Notes under the pieces: model-generated
What the model was told of the DNA's origin: nothing
Databases searched by the model: none
Seen by the model: only the letters and a program-made list of their open reading frames with translations
Made by a program: the position numbers and the translations under genes
In this document: piece after piece, positions 28,972 through 38,364 of the stretch
How the letters are laid out: each line of letters starts with the position of its first letter
Numbering within the stretch: the stretch's first letter is position 1
Assembly: GCF_001854405.1 (NCBI RefSeq)
Contig: NZ_CP017718.1
Span: 310,001-374,000 of the forward strand
Direction of reading: 5' to 3'
DNA: 64,000 nt
From: Hyphomonas sp. Mor2
GTDB taxonomy: Bacteria > Pseudomonadota > Alphaproteobacteria > Caulobacterales > Hyphomonadaceae

Positions 28972-31959
28972 ATGAAAGTCTCACGACGTTCGAATTACGT
29001 CTTGTTCGCAGGTGCTTCAGCACTGGCTTTGTCGGTGGCCGCGCCAGCGGCAATTGCACAGGATCAGGATGAGGAAGCGCGCACGCTGGGAACGGTGCTC
29101 GTGACCACCCAGAAGACTGAAGAATCGATTCAGGATGTTCCAATTGCCGTGTCGGCCTTCGATGAAGAAATGCTGGAGTCCATGCAGCTCGCCGGCGGTC
29201 CGGACCTGGTCAAGGCGATTCCAAATGTGAACTTCACCAAAGGCAACTTTGGCGGCTTCAACTTCCGGATCCGCGGGATCGGGGTTGATGCGGTAACGAC
29301 CAGCGCCGATGCCGGTGTGGGTATTCACATGAACGACGTGCCGCTGTTCACCAACAGCTTCTTCGAGGCAGAATTCTACGATGTTGAGCGGGTTGAATCC
29401 CTGCGCGGCCCACAAGGGACACTCTATGGTCGGAACGCGACCGGCGGTGTCGTGAACGTGATCACGGCCAAGCCTGTGCTGGAAGAGTTCCAGGCCGATG
29501 CGCAGCTGACCTATGGCAATCACAACACGGTCAAAGCCAAAGGCATGCTGAACCTCCCAATGGGCGAGAAGGCCGCGTTGCGTCTGGCAGGCTCGTACTT
29601 GTCACGCGATGGCTATGTGACCAACCTGACCACCGGCAATGATATTGATAGCCGTGACCTCTACTCGCTTCGCGCTTCGTTTGCGTTCGAACCTACCGAT
29701 CGCTTCCGGACCCTTCTGACGGTTGAGCACTTTAACGAAGATGACTCGCGTCTTCGCTCAGGCAAGCAGCTTTGCGATCAGGACCCGATCAAGACCAGCT
29801 TTAATGGAATTCCGATTGCCGGAGTTGATCAGATCATCACCAGCCTCGGCTGTGTCGACAATTCCCTGAGTGCTCCGGAATCCCTGGAAGGGCTCAACAA
29901 TGCGGGTACACTCGGTGCGCAATACGGTCTTCTCGCCGGCTTGATTGGCGGCATTGATCCGACCACCGGGAATGCCATCAATCTGAATGCAAATACGGAC
30001 GGTATTCCAGCGGATCTTCGCGCAGTCGAATCCCTTTTCGATCCAACATTCGAAACCGAGCAAACGCTGATCACCTGGAAAGGCGAGTTTGATCTGACGG
30101 ATTCGCTGACCGTCACCTATCTGGGTAGCTATAATGAGCGGACAAACATCTCTCAGGAAGACTATAATGAACAGTCTTCCGATGTGGCGTTCAATACGAC
30201 GCCAGGACCTTGGTCGGCCTTCCATCCGATTGGTGGTGCAGGAGTTGCTGCGCTGTTCCCGGTTCTATTCCCGGGTGGCGTCGTTTCGGATCCTCAGCTG
30301 GGTCAACGTAATACCTACGGAGCGGCTGACATTTCTGGATCGGACACCGAAGCATCAACCCATGAATTGCGGCTTCAGTCTGATTTCGATGGCCCATTCA
30401 ACTTCAATCTCGGCGCGATCAAGGTCGACGGCGAAACCAATCAGGGGCCGGCAATTCAGGAAAGCTATTATGTGTTCTTCAACACCTCTACCGCTTTCAA
30501 CCAGTTGTTTAATGCTGCAAACGCTGCTCCATTCCCGATTGAGGATGTGGCCAATGCGGGTGCGACCCCGATCGAAAATCTGGATGGTGTATCAAGGCAG
30601 TACTTCCGGTCGATTACACCTTATAAGTTGGATAGCTTTGCGATCTTCGGTGAAGGTTATTTCGACGTCACGGATGATTTGACCCTGACGGTCGGACTTC
30701 GCTACACGGATGACCAGAAAGAGGTACGTCGCATTCCGACTTTCTTGTCACAGCCAGCTTTACCGGCTCCGTTTGGCATTCTGGATCCGCTTGCTGGCAC
30801 CGGAACGGAAACAGCGCAGTTCGAGGAAACCACCGGCCGTGTCGGCTTTGACTGGGCTCCTAATCTGGACTTCTCGGAAGACAGCCTGTTCTACGCCTTC
30901 TATTCGCGAGGCTATAAGGGCGGGGGTATTAACCCGCCGCAACCCACCGAGAATCCGAATGCATTCCCGGCGGCCTTTGATCCTGAATTCGTCGACTCCT
31001 TCGAAATCGGTACCAAGAACACACTTGCCGGTGGCTCGATGCAGCTCAACGGTACGGCGTTCATGTACGATTATCAGGGATACCAGATCTCTCAGATCGT
31101 GAACCGGACATCGGCCAACTTCAACGTGGATGCGGAGATCAAGGGTCTGGAACTGGAGACGATCTGGAACCCGGCTTCAACCTTCGTGATCAACGCCAAC
31201 CTTGGCTTCCTGGATGCTCAGGTGGTCGATACATTTGGTGTTGATACGCTTGACCGGACCAATGGACGCGCAGACCTCGTGACCCTCAAGCAATTTGTCG
31301 GGGCATCAAACTGCGTGATCTCTGCGCAGGGCTATGCGACCGTGCTTGGCGCGATCGCGACAAGCGCCGCCCCCGCAGGCTCAACACTGGGTCTGTGTAG
31401 CGGCAGCTTCGCCAGCGGCATCTATGACTCGGTCATGGGGACGACGGGCGGTAGCGGTAGTTTGGCAACCGACATTGCGTTCGCGGAAGCCGCGCTCGGT
31501 CTGACCGGCGCGTCTGTGACCTACACCGACTCGAATGGCAACATGCAGACGGCTTCGGCGCTCACTCCATTCGATGGGGATGCGAAGAATCTCGATGGCA
31601 ACGCCCTGCCGGGTACGCCAGAGACGACCTTCAATTTCGGCGCTGAATACACCTGGGAAGGGGTCTTCGACAACGCTTGGGATGTTCGTCTTCGGGGTGA
31701 CTATTACTACCAGGCCGATGCCTTCAGCCGCGTCTGGAACACGCCGCGTGATGTTCTGGAGAGCTGGGACAATATCAACCTGTCTCTGGAACTCTTGAAC
31801 ACGGAGAATGACTGGTCGGTGGAACTGTTCGGCAAGAACATCACGGATGAGGAAGTCATCACGGGTGCCTACCTGACGGACGACAGCTCAGGTCTGTTTA
31901 CCAATGTGTTCCTGACCGAGCCGCGCACCTATGGTGTGACTGTCTCCAAACGCTGGTAA
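28972..31959 (+). CDS. TonB-dependent outer membrane receptor
   Basis: The 995-residue receptor has a signal peptide (ending AAIAQ), a TonB-box-like stretch (GTVLVTTQKTEESIQDVP), a plug domain at about 50-165 (LRGPQGTLYGRNATGGVVNVIT is its end) and a long beta-barrel ending in the outer-membrane-insertion signature VTVSKRW. The plug pattern IQDVPIAVSAF is that of the large receptor family in Caulobacterales and sphingomonads, which import siderophores, sugars, lignin-derived or other nutrients. No neighbouring gene points to a substrate. A GGAGGAG ribosome binding site precedes the ATG. Two extracellular cysteine pairs occur in the barrel loops. Confidence 0.9.
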   Translation: MKVSRRSNYVLFAGASALALSVAAPAAIAQDQDEEARTLGTVLVTTQKTEESIQDVPIAVSAFDEEMLESMQLAGGPDLVKAIPNVNFTKGNFGGFNFRIRGIGVDAVTTSADAGVGIHMNDVPLFTNSFFEAEFYDVERVESLRGPQGTLYGRNATGGVVNVITAKPVLEEFQADAQLTYGNHNTVKAKGMLNLPMGEKAALRLAGSYLSRDGYVTNLTTGNDIDSRDLYSLRASFAFEPTDRFRTLLTVEHFNEDDSRLRSGKQLCDQDPIKTSFNGIPIAGVDQIITSLGCVDNSLSAPESLEGLNNAGTLGAQYGLLAGLIGGIDPTTGNAINLNANTDGIPADLRAVESLFDPTFETEQTLITWKGEFDLTDSLTVTYLGSYNERTNISQEDYNEQSSDVAFNTTPGPWSAFHPIGGAGVAALFPVLFPGGVVSDPQLGQRNTYGAADISGSDTEASTHELRLQSDFDGPFNFNLGAIKVDGETNQGPAIQESYYVFFNTSTAFNQLFNAANAAPFPIEDVANAGATPIENLDGVSRQYFRSITPYKLDSFAIFGEGYFDVTDDLTLTVGLRYTDDQKEVRRIPTFLSQPALPAPFGILDPLAGTGTETAQFEETTGRVGFDWAPNLDFSEDSLFYAFYSRGYKGGGINPPQPTENPNAFPAAFDPEFVDSFEIGTKNTLAGGSMQLNGTAFMYDYQGYQISQIVNRTSANFNVDAEIKGLELETIWNPASTFVINANLGFLDAQVVDTFGVDTLDRTNGRADLVTLKQFVGASNCVISAQGYATVLGAIATSAAPAGSTLGLCSGSFASGIYDSVMGTTGGSGSLATDIAFAEAALGLTGASVTYTDSNGNMQTASALTPFDGDAKNLDGNALPGTPETTFNFGAEYTWEGVFDNAWDVRLRGDYYYQADAFSRVWNTPRDVLESWDNINLSLELLNTENDWSVELFGKNITDEEVITGAYLTDDSSGLFTNVFLTEPRTYGVTVSKRW

Positions 31960-32001
31960 TCAACAGCTACATCCCGGCGAGGGCCGGGGGGACGTAAGAC
32001 G

Positions 32002-32030
32002 AAGGGCGATCCGGTTTCGGGTCGCCCTTT
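32002..32030 (+). terminator. Probable terminator after TonB receptor
   Basis: AAGGGCGA (32002-32009) pairs with TCGCCCTT (32022-32029) around a 12-base loop, with a short T run. It lies about 45 bases past the receptor stop. Confidence 0.6.
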
Positions 32031-32161
32031 GTTGCTCTGGAGGCCTTTTCTCGAAGGGTCGCAGTTCTTGGCGGTGTGTCGCAATTGTTTTTCGAAGGTG
32101 TTGGCCGTCTCGCAATGCGCGCTATAGAGTGTCGCCAATACACTAGGACAGGAGAAGCGCG

Positions 32162-33658
32162 ATGCGCGAGGTGAGCCATTTTATTGGCGGCAAGCAGGTG
32201 GCCGGAACGTCGGGTCGGTTCGGCGACATTTACAATCCGAACACGGGCGAGGTTCAGGCGCGCGTGGCGCTGGCAACCAAGGATGAGGTCGGCGCAGCGA
32301 TTGAGAATGCCAAAGCGGCTTTGCCGGGGTGGGCCAATACCAATCCGCAGCGCCGGGCGCGTGTGATGTATGAGTTCAAGCGCCTGCTGGAAGCCAATAT
32401 GGATGAGCTGGCGGAGCTGCTGTCGTCAGAACATGGCAAGGTGATTGCCGACTCGAAAGGCGACGTGCAGCGCGGCATTGATGTGGTCGAGTTTGCCTGC
32501 GGCATCCCGCATCTACAGAAAGGCGAATATACCGAAGGCGCCGGGCCGGGCATTGATGTCTATTCCATGCGCCAGCCGCTCGGTGTGGTCGCTGGCATTA
32601 CGCCGTTCAACTTCCCGGCCATGATCCCGTGCTGGATGTTTGCCGTGGCGATTGCCTGTGGGAATACGTTTATCCTGAAGCCGTCAGAGAAGGACCCGAG
32701 CGTCCCGCTGCGCCTGGTTGAGCTGTTCCTCGAAGCCGGCGCCCCGGAAGGCGTGCTCAACATGGTCAATGGCGACAAGGAAAGTGTCGATGCGATCCTG
32801 ACCCATCCGGACGTGAAGGCCGTCAGCTTTGTCGGTTCCTCCGACATTGCTCAATATGTCTACGCCACCGGCACCGCGCACGGCAAACGCGTTCAGGCCA
32901 TGGGCGGGGCGAAGAACCATGGCATCATCCTGCCCGACTGCAATATGGAGCAGGCGGTGAAAGACATTGTCGGCGCCGCTTATGGCTCCGCTGGCGAACG
33001 CTGCATGGCGCTGCCAGTTGCGGTGACGGTTGGACAGAAGACCGGGGATGAATTTGTTGAGCGCATGCTGGACGCGGCGCGGGGCCTGAAAGTCGGCGTC
33101 TCCACCGATGCGGAAGCCCATTATGGTCCAGTCGTCTCAGCCGCCCACAAGGCCAAGGTCGAGTCCTATATCCAGATGGGCGTCGATGAAGGCGCTGACC
33201 TCAAGCTCGATGGCCGCGGCCACACCCTTCAGGGCCACGAGAACGGCTATTTCATCGGCCCGTCTTTGTTCGACAATGTGAAACCTGGTATGCAGAGCTA
33301 TGAAGAAGAGATCTTTGGCCCCGTCCTTCAAGTCGTGCGTACGACAAGCCTGGAAGAGGCGGCTCGTCTTCCCTCCAACCATCAGTATGGGAATGGCGTT
33401 GCCATCTTCACCCAGAATGGCCGCGCGGCGCGTGAGTTTGCGGCGCAAGTAAATGTCGGCATGGTCGGCGTGAACGTGCCGATCCCGGTGCCGGTCAGCT
33501 ATCACACATTCGGTGGCTGGAAACGCTCAGCCTTTGGCGACACCAACCAGCATGGCCCGGAAGGGGTCCGGTTCTGGACCAAGATCAAGACCGTCACCTC
33601 GCGCTGGCCGGAAGGCGATATTGGCGACCAGGCCTTTATCATCCCGACGATGCAATAG
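32162..33658 (+). CDS. mmsA: CoA-acylating methylmalonate-semialdehyde dehydrogenase
   Basis: The 498-residue aldehyde dehydrogenase begins VSHFIGGKQVAGTSGRFGDIYNP, as MmsA/IolA enzymes do. It has the cofactor segment GITPFNFPAMIP, the motif FVGSSDIAQYVY and the nucleophilic Cys in GSAGERCMALPVAV (about 284). It oxidatively decarboxylates (methyl)malonate semialdehyde to propionyl- or acetyl-CoA in valine and pyrimidine breakdown. Absence of iol genes favours the valine role. Propionyl-CoA metabolism commonly runs through a B12-dependent mutase, and the next gene (29 bp on, same strand) is cobU. An AGGAGA site precedes the ATG. Confidence 0.93.
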   Translation: MREVSHFIGGKQVAGTSGRFGDIYNPNTGEVQARVALATKDEVGAAIENAKAALPGWANTNPQRRARVMYEFKRLLEANMDELAELLSSEHGKVIADSKGDVQRGIDVVEFACGIPHLQKGEYTEGAGPGIDVYSMRQPLGVVAGITPFNFPAMIPCWMFAVAIACGNTFILKPSEKDPSVPLRLVELFLEAGAPEGVLNMVNGDKESVDAILTHPDVKAVSFVGSSDIAQYVYATGTAHGKRVQAMGGAKNHGIILPDCNMEQAVKDIVGAAYGSAGERCMALPVAVTVGQKTGDEFVERMLDAARGLKVGVSTDAEAHYGPVVSAAHKAKVESYIQMGVDEGADLKLDGRGHTLQGHENGYFIGPSLFDNVKPGMQSYEEEIFGPVLQVVRTTSLEEAARLPSNHQYGNGVAIFTQNGRAAREFAAQVNVGMVGVNVPIPVPVSYHTFGGWKRSAFGDTNQHGPEGVRFWTKIKTVTSRWPEGDIGDQAFIIPTMQ

Positions 33659-33687
33659 CGTCGGCGCACGGGGAAGCTGAATAGCGT

Positions 33688-34197
33688 ATGACCAGCACAC
33701 TGATCCTTGGCGGGGCGCGGTCCGGCAAAAGCCAACGCGCCTTGCAGCTGGCGGAAGCGGCCAGCGAGCAGCGGATATTTATGGCGACCGCTGAAGCGCT
33801 TGACGACGAAATGGCGGAACGGATCGCGCGGCACAAGTCCGAGCGTAGGGAAGGGTGGGTGACGGTGGAAGCCCCGCTCGATCTCGCTGCAGCGCTCGAG
33901 GGCAATGCATCCCCCGGAACGGTCTGTGTCGTGGATTGCCTGACCTTGTGGCTGTCAAACCTGATGCACCATGAGCGCGATATTGCGCTGGAGACGGACA
34001 AGCTGTGTCGGGCCGTCGCTGCATCCACTGGCCCTGTCATTCTGGTCTCGAACGAGGTTGGCCTCGGATTGGTGCCAGAGACCGCCCTCGGGCGAGCGTT
34101 TCGCGATGCGCAAGGGCGCCTGAATCAAGCGATTGCAAAGATCTGCGACCGGGTAGAGTTTGTCGCGGCCGGGTTGCCCCTCACGCTGAAAGGCTGA
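33688..34197 (+). CDS. cobU: Adenosylcobinamide kinase/guanylyltransferase
   Basis: The 169-residue bifunctional enzyme phosphorylates adenosylcobinamide and adds GMP to give adenosylcobinamide-GDP. Walker A GGARSGKS is at the N-terminus, followed by the guanylylated-His region (RIARHKSERREGWVTVEAP), VVDCLTLWLSN (Walker B-like) and the conserved VSNEVGLGLVPETALGR.FRD.QG. stretch. It shares the strand of mmsA and is convergent with cobC (threonine-phosphate decarboxylase-like), overlapping its 3' end by 17 bases. CobS, which uses its product, is encoded 10 kb away at 43553-44314. Confidence 0.95.
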   Translation: MTSTLILGGARSGKSQRALQLAEAASEQRIFMATAEALDDEMAERIARHKSERREGWVTVEAPLDLAAALEGNASPGTVCVVDCLTLWLSNLMHHERDIALETDKLCRAVAASTGPVILVSNEVGLGLVPETALGRAFRDAQGRLNQAIAKICDRVEFVAAGLPLTLKG

Positions 34198-35179
34198 GCG
34201 CTTCGTTCACGCGGACAAGCTGGATCTCGTCTGCAGGTAATCCGATCCGCAATGCATGGGGCAGGGCGTCAAATCGCCTGACATAGAGCCCGGATTCGGC
34301 CAGCCGTCGCCACAAGGCCGTCGCGTCCTCGACTCGAATGAACCCAAACAGGTCGGTGCCGCCAAGGATCTCGAGTCCGTTCGAGCGGAACACCTGATCG
34401 AGCATCTCGCGCGCAAGCCTCAACTCTGTCCTTGTATGTGTTTGCCAGGCCTGATCGCGATAGGCCTTTGTGCCAATATGCAAGGCCGCACTCGAAACCG
34501 GCCACGCGCCGAACTGTTCAGTGAGGCGTCGACACAGGTCCTCCGGCGCAAGCGCCGCACCCAGTCGAAGGCCCGGCAGACCATAGAACTTTCCGAATGA
34601 GCGCAGGATGATCAATCCGTCCTGGCCACCATGAGCGGCAAGGCTGAGCTCCGGATAGAGGTCGCAATAGGCTTCGTCGATGATCAGCCATCCACCGTGC
34701 GCGTTCAGTCTGGCGCGTGCCGAAAGCAGGGCTTCGCGAGCGAACTGTTTGCCATCGGGATTGTTCGGGTTGCACACGATGACGGCATCCACCTCATCGG
34801 CAAGCGCCAGCGGATCCGTGACCTCAATCACGTCGCACCCGGCCCGCGACCAAGCCTGTTCATGATCGCCATAGGTTGGATTGAGGATCGCGACGCGCTT
34901 CAGCGACACGTGATGCGGCAGCGCGCGGATGATCGCTTCACTCCCTGGGGCCAGGATCAGGCTTTCGGGCGGCGCCTGGATTGCATTCGCCATGGCATCC
35001 CGGCACTCCAGATAAGCCCTCTGTGTCGGCAGTTGATCGTAAATGTCGGCACCGTATCCCGGCCCGCGATACGGCCACGGATTAATCCCCGTCGATAAGT
35101 CGATCCAGGGCAAAGGCGCGTTCGGAAATTGCGCCTGCATGCGATCAATGGCGCCGCCATGCTCCCAATCATGTCGCAT
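34181..35179 (-). CDS. cobC: L-threonine-O-3-phosphate decarboxylase (CobC/CobD type)
   Basis: The 332-residue fold-type I PLP enzyme begins DWEHGGAIDRMQAQFP and IDLSTGINPWPYR, the pattern of the cobalamin aminotransferase-like decarboxylases. The PLP Lys lies in LRSFGKFYGLPGLRLG (about 195), and the Asp-binding NPNNPDG and DEAYCDLYPE segments are intact. It makes (R)-1-amino-2-propanol O-phosphate for attachment by CbiB, whose gene overlaps its start by 11 bases. Last gene of the riboswitch-led operon. Naming differs between pathways (CobD in Salmonella, CobC in Pseudomonas and Rhizobium). Confidence 0.92.
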   Translation of the reverse strand: MRHDWEHGGAIDRMQAQFPNAPLPWIDLSTGINPWPYRGPGYGADIYDQLPTQRAYLECRDAMANAIQAPPESLILAPGSEAIIRALPHHVSLKRVAILNPTYGDHEQAWSRAGCDVIEVTDPLALADEVDAVIVCNPNNPDGKQFAREALLSARARLNAHGGWLIIDEAYCDLYPELSLAAHGGQDGLIILRSFGKFYGLPGLRLGAALAPEDLCRRLTEQFGAWPVSSAALHIGTKAYRDQAWQTHTRTELRLAREMLDQVFRSNGLEILGGTDLFGFIRVEDATALWRRLAESGLYVRRFDALPHALRIGLPADEIQLVRVNEALSLSA

Positions 35180-36122
35180 AGTGTACCCCTGCTATAAGCA
35201 AGAGCAGAGCGGCACCGCCGAGCACCATGGCGCGGCAATAAAGACCGAGACCGCGTTTCAAGTCGGCGGCATCCGGATCCGGCGCGCCCTGGTTGAGCCA
35301 GGGCTCGATATGCTCCGTGTCCCCATAACGACGCGGCCCGGACAAACGCACACCGAGCGCACCGGCCATGGCGGCTTCCGGCCACCCGGCATTGGGGGAG
35401 CGATGTCGGCTCGCGTCCCGCATCATCACGGTGAAGGCCTTGGGTTTGAGACTCGCCGCCGCCAGCAACAGCGCCGTCAGTCTGGCCGGGATCAGGTTGG
35501 CGATATCGTCGATCCGCGCTGCAAATCCTCCAAACGCTGCATGACGCTTTGTCCGGTGTCCAATCATTGAATCGAGCGTGTTTACGGCCTTGTAGGCAGC
35601 GATGCCGGGCAATCCGAACAGGCTACCCCAGAACACTGGTGCGATGACGCCGTCTGATGCATTCTCGGCGAGGCTCTCGAGGCTGGCGCGGGCAATGGCG
35701 GGTTCATCCAGTTGCGCAGGGTCTCGCCCGACAATGGCGCCAACCGCTTGCCGCGCGGCGCTAAGGTTCTTCAATGCCAACGGGCGCTGAACCGCGCTCA
35801 CATGTTGATACAGGCTCCGCGTCGCGATCAGGCTCGACGCGATCAACGCTTCGATTGTCCATCCCCACCAGGTCTCAGGCAGAGCCCAGCTGATGAACAT
35901 CGCGGTCCCCGTGACCAGCCCGATAATGGCGCAAGAGGCGAGCGCGCCGAGCATGTATCGGACCATCCGCACCTGCCCAGCCTGATTCAATGTCTCGTCG
36001 ATCGTACGGATCGCCGAGCCGATCCAGACCACCGGATGCCGGATGCGCTCATATATCCAATTGGGCCACCCGAAGACGGCCTCGATCCCCCAGGCCATCA
36101 GGATGAGCGTGAGGGCTGTCAC
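35169..36122 (-). CDS. cbiB: Adenosylcobinamide-phosphate synthase (CbiB/CobD)
   Basis: The 317-residue inner-membrane protein begins with a hydrophobic segment and WPNWIYERIRHPVVWIGSAI, the start of the CbiB family. It has further transmembrane helices and the conserved SLAENASDGVIAPVFWGSLFGLPGIAAYKAVNTLDSMIGH region. It joins aminopropanol phosphate to adenosylcobyric acid. It overlaps cobQ by ATGA and cobC by 11 bases, so the three are translationally coupled. Named cobD in the Pseudomonas denitrificans scheme. Confidence 0.94.
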   Translation of the reverse strand: MTALTLILMAWGIEAVFGWPNWIYERIRHPVVWIGSAIRTIDETLNQAGQVRMVRYMLGALASCAIIGLVTGTAMFISWALPETWWGWTIEALIASSLIATRSLYQHVSAVQRPLALKNLSAARQAVGAIVGRDPAQLDEPAIARASLESLAENASDGVIAPVFWGSLFGLPGIAAYKAVNTLDSMIGHRTKRHAAFGGFAARIDDIANLIPARLTALLLAAASLKPKAFTVMMRDASRHRSPNAGWPEAAMAGALGVRLSGPRRYGDTEHIEPWLNQGAPDPDAADLKRGLGLYCRAMVLGGAALLLLIAGVHYAT

Positions 36123-37606
36123 GTTTGGGTCTTCGGGAGCACCGGCGTCTTGGCCAGTTGCAAAAGCGCGTCCACGTTCACAGCCTTCGCCACCTCATCG
36201 GCAAGCTCGTCGAGAGCCGTTTCTACGGCTGCATTAAAGGTCAGCTGCGATTCCACTTTCGCCCCCGCGCGTGTCAGCCAGGAGGCCCGAAAATCATCTT
36301 CGACAAAGACCCCGTGGAGATAGGTGCCCTGGATTCGGTCATCAGCTGATCTTGCCCCATCCGGTCGTCCGCTGAGGATCGAAAACGGACGCTCCGTATC
36401 CGGACCTTCGGTCTTGCCGACATGGATTTCGTAGCCCGTCAGGGCCTCACCCGTGACCGCGCACTGGCCCGTGACAGGCTGAACCTGCTTGGCACGGGTC
36501 ATGACGGTCTGCACATCCAGCAAGCCTAAGCCAGGCACAGATCCAGCAGGCCCATCAAACCCGTCCGGGTCGCAGATTCTGGTGCCGAGCATTTGATAGC
36601 CGCCACAAATGCCAAGGACGCGTCCACCCGAACGGGCATGGGCGAGGAGGTCATGGTCCCAGCCCTGATCTCGCAGGAAGCCCAGATCGCCAATCGTGGA
36701 CTTGGTTCCGAACAGGATCACCAGATCCGCGTCACGCGGCAGGGCCGTGCCTGGCGGGATCCATTGAAAATCTATGCCGGGATCCAGACGCAGAGGATCA
36801 GCATCATCAAAGTTCGCGATCCGGGACAACATGGGCGCAACGACTTTCAGCGCGCCCGCTTTTGCGGCGGCTGCAGGTGCGACCGACACAGCGTCTTCCG
36901 CTGGCAGAAGCGAAGGCGCGCGCAGCCAGGGGATGACGCCAAAGCAGGGCCAACCTGTCTGCGTCTCAATGGCGCTGACACCGTCTTCGAAAAGGGCCGG
37001 GTCACCGCGAAACTTGTTGATGAGGAAGCCCCTGATCATCGCCGCGTCTTCCGGATCCAGCACCGCCTGCGTGCCGACCAGACTGGCTATCACGCCGCCT
37101 TTGTCGATATCGCCAATCAGGCACACCGGAACGCCGGCTTTTCGCGCGAACCCCATATTGGCGATGTCACGGTCCCGGAGATTGATTTCTGCCGGACTGC
37201 CGGCCCCTTCAACAATCACCAGATCATTCGCCTGGATCAGGCGGTCGAAACTCTCCAGCACTGCGCCCATGAGCTGATCTCGCGACGCCATATAGTCCGC
37301 TGCTTCCATCGCGTTCAGGGCTTGGCCATGAACCACGACTTGCGCCATCCGGTCGCTCTGCGGTTTGAGCAGGACCGGGTTCATGTCCACATGCGGCTCA
37401 AGTCCGGCCGCCTGTGCCTGCAAGGCCTGGGCGCGGCCAATCTCGCCGCCACTGCGACAGGCCATGGCATTGTTCGACATGTTTTGCGGCTTGAACGGGG
37501 CGACGCGAAGCCCCTCTCTTTTCGCAATTCGGCACAAGGCCGCGGTCAGGATCGACTTTCCAACGTCGGATCCTGTGCCTTGCAGCATCAGGGCGCGGCC
37601 AGTCAT
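36119..37606 (-). CDS. cobQ: Cobyric acid synthase
   Basis: The 495-residue glutamine amidotransferase amidates side chains b, d, e and g of adenosylcobyrinic a,c-diamide. The N-terminal dethiobiotin-synthase-like domain carries LQGTGSDVGKS (P-loop) and KPQNMSNNA. The linker has EGAGSPAEINLRDRDIANMG. The C-terminal GATase domain has the Cys nucleophile in GICGGYQMLG (about 335) and the His in GTYLHGVF (about 440). It is a de novo late-step enzyme, yet no corrin-ring genes occur in this window. Start overlaps the btuD stop by ATGA. Confidence 0.95.
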   Translation of the reverse strand: MTGRALMLQGTGSDVGKSILTAALCRIAKREGLRVAPFKPQNMSNNAMACRSGGEIGRAQALQAQAAGLEPHVDMNPVLLKPQSDRMAQVVVHGQALNAMEAADYMASRDQLMGAVLESFDRLIQANDLVIVEGAGSPAEINLRDRDIANMGFARKAGVPVCLIGDIDKGGVIASLVGTQAVLDPEDAAMIRGFLINKFRGDPALFEDGVSAIETQTGWPCFGVIPWLRAPSLLPAEDAVSVAPAAAAKAGALKVVAPMLSRIANFDDADPLRLDPGIDFQWIPPGTALPRDADLVILFGTKSTIGDLGFLRDQGWDHDLLAHARSGGRVLGICGGYQMLGTRICDPDGFDGPAGSVPGLGLLDVQTVMTRAKQVQPVTGQCAVTGEALTGYEIHVGKTEGPDTERPFSILSGRPDGARSADDRIQGTYLHGVFVEDDFRASWLTRAGAKVESQLTFNAAVETALDELADEVAKAVNVDALLQLAKTPVLPKTQT

Positions 37607-38364
37607 AGCGCGCCGTCCATAATGATGCGATCGCCGTCCAGGCGCGCGGCGACGCGATAAACGTCCGACAAGCGTGCGGGGGTCAGTGTCTCTGATGGCG
37701 GACCATCGGCGACAATTTTCCCTTCCTTCATCCAGATCAGGCGCGTGGCATAGCGCGCCGCCAATTCAATATCGTGCAAGACGAGTAGAGCCCCGCCGCC
37801 TTCGCTGACATAAGACTGGATCAGGTCGAGGATCCGGAACTGGTGCCGGGGGTCGAGGGCGGCCGTCGGCTCATCAGCGACCAGAAGCGGGGCCTGCGTC
37901 GCGAACGCGCGTGCGCAATGTACACGCGCCAGCTCTCCGCCCGACAGGGAGTCCGTATTGCGAAAGGCGAGATGCGTCAGATCGCAGGCCGTGATGGCGC
38001 GATCCACAGCAGCCGCGTCTTCCGGACTCAGCCTGCCGAGCGTCGCGCCATGGCTGAATCGTCCCAGGGCGACCACATCATTGACCTGGTTCGGCCAGGC
38101 GAGGGGGCGGATCTGAGGCAGGTAGGCAATCTGCTGCGCGCGCGCGATGGGCGAGAGTTGCTGCGTCTCAAGCCCGCCAATCGTCGCCGTGCCCGAGTCT
38201 GGCTTTTGTAGACCCAGGGCGCCTCGGATCAGACTGGTCTTCCCGGCGCCGTTTGGGCCGAGCAGAATGACGAGTTCGCCAGGCGCCAGCTTGAAACTGG
38301 CTGCATCGACCAGCGTCGAGTCACCCGCTTTGAGGGTCAGGTTGGAGGCGATCAGATCAGTCAT
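37603..38364 (-). CDS. btuD: Cobalamin ABC transporter ATP-binding protein
   Basis: From the ATG at 38364 the protein is 253 residues: Walker A GPNGAGKTS, Q-loop YLPQIRP, signature LSGGELARV, Walker B LLVADEPTAALD and H-loop LVLHDIELA. It is of the FecE/BtuD type. Its place between btuC and cobQ in a B12 riboswitch operon identifies the substrate as a corrinoid. An upstream in-frame ATG at 38409 lies within btuC and is unlikely. The overlap with btuC is 8 bases. Confidence 0.9.
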   Translation of the reverse strand: MTDLIASNLTLKAGDSTLVDAASFKLAPGELVILLGPNGAGKTSLIRGALGLQKPDSGTATIGGLETQQLSPIARAQQIAYLPQIRPLAWPNQVNDVVALGRFSHGATLGRLSPEDAAAVDRAITACDLTHLAFRNTDSLSGGELARVHCARAFATQAPLLVADEPTAALDPRHQFRILDLIQSYVSEGGGALLVLHDIELAARYATRLIWMKEGKIVADGPPSETLTPARLSDVYRVAARLDGDRIIMDGAL

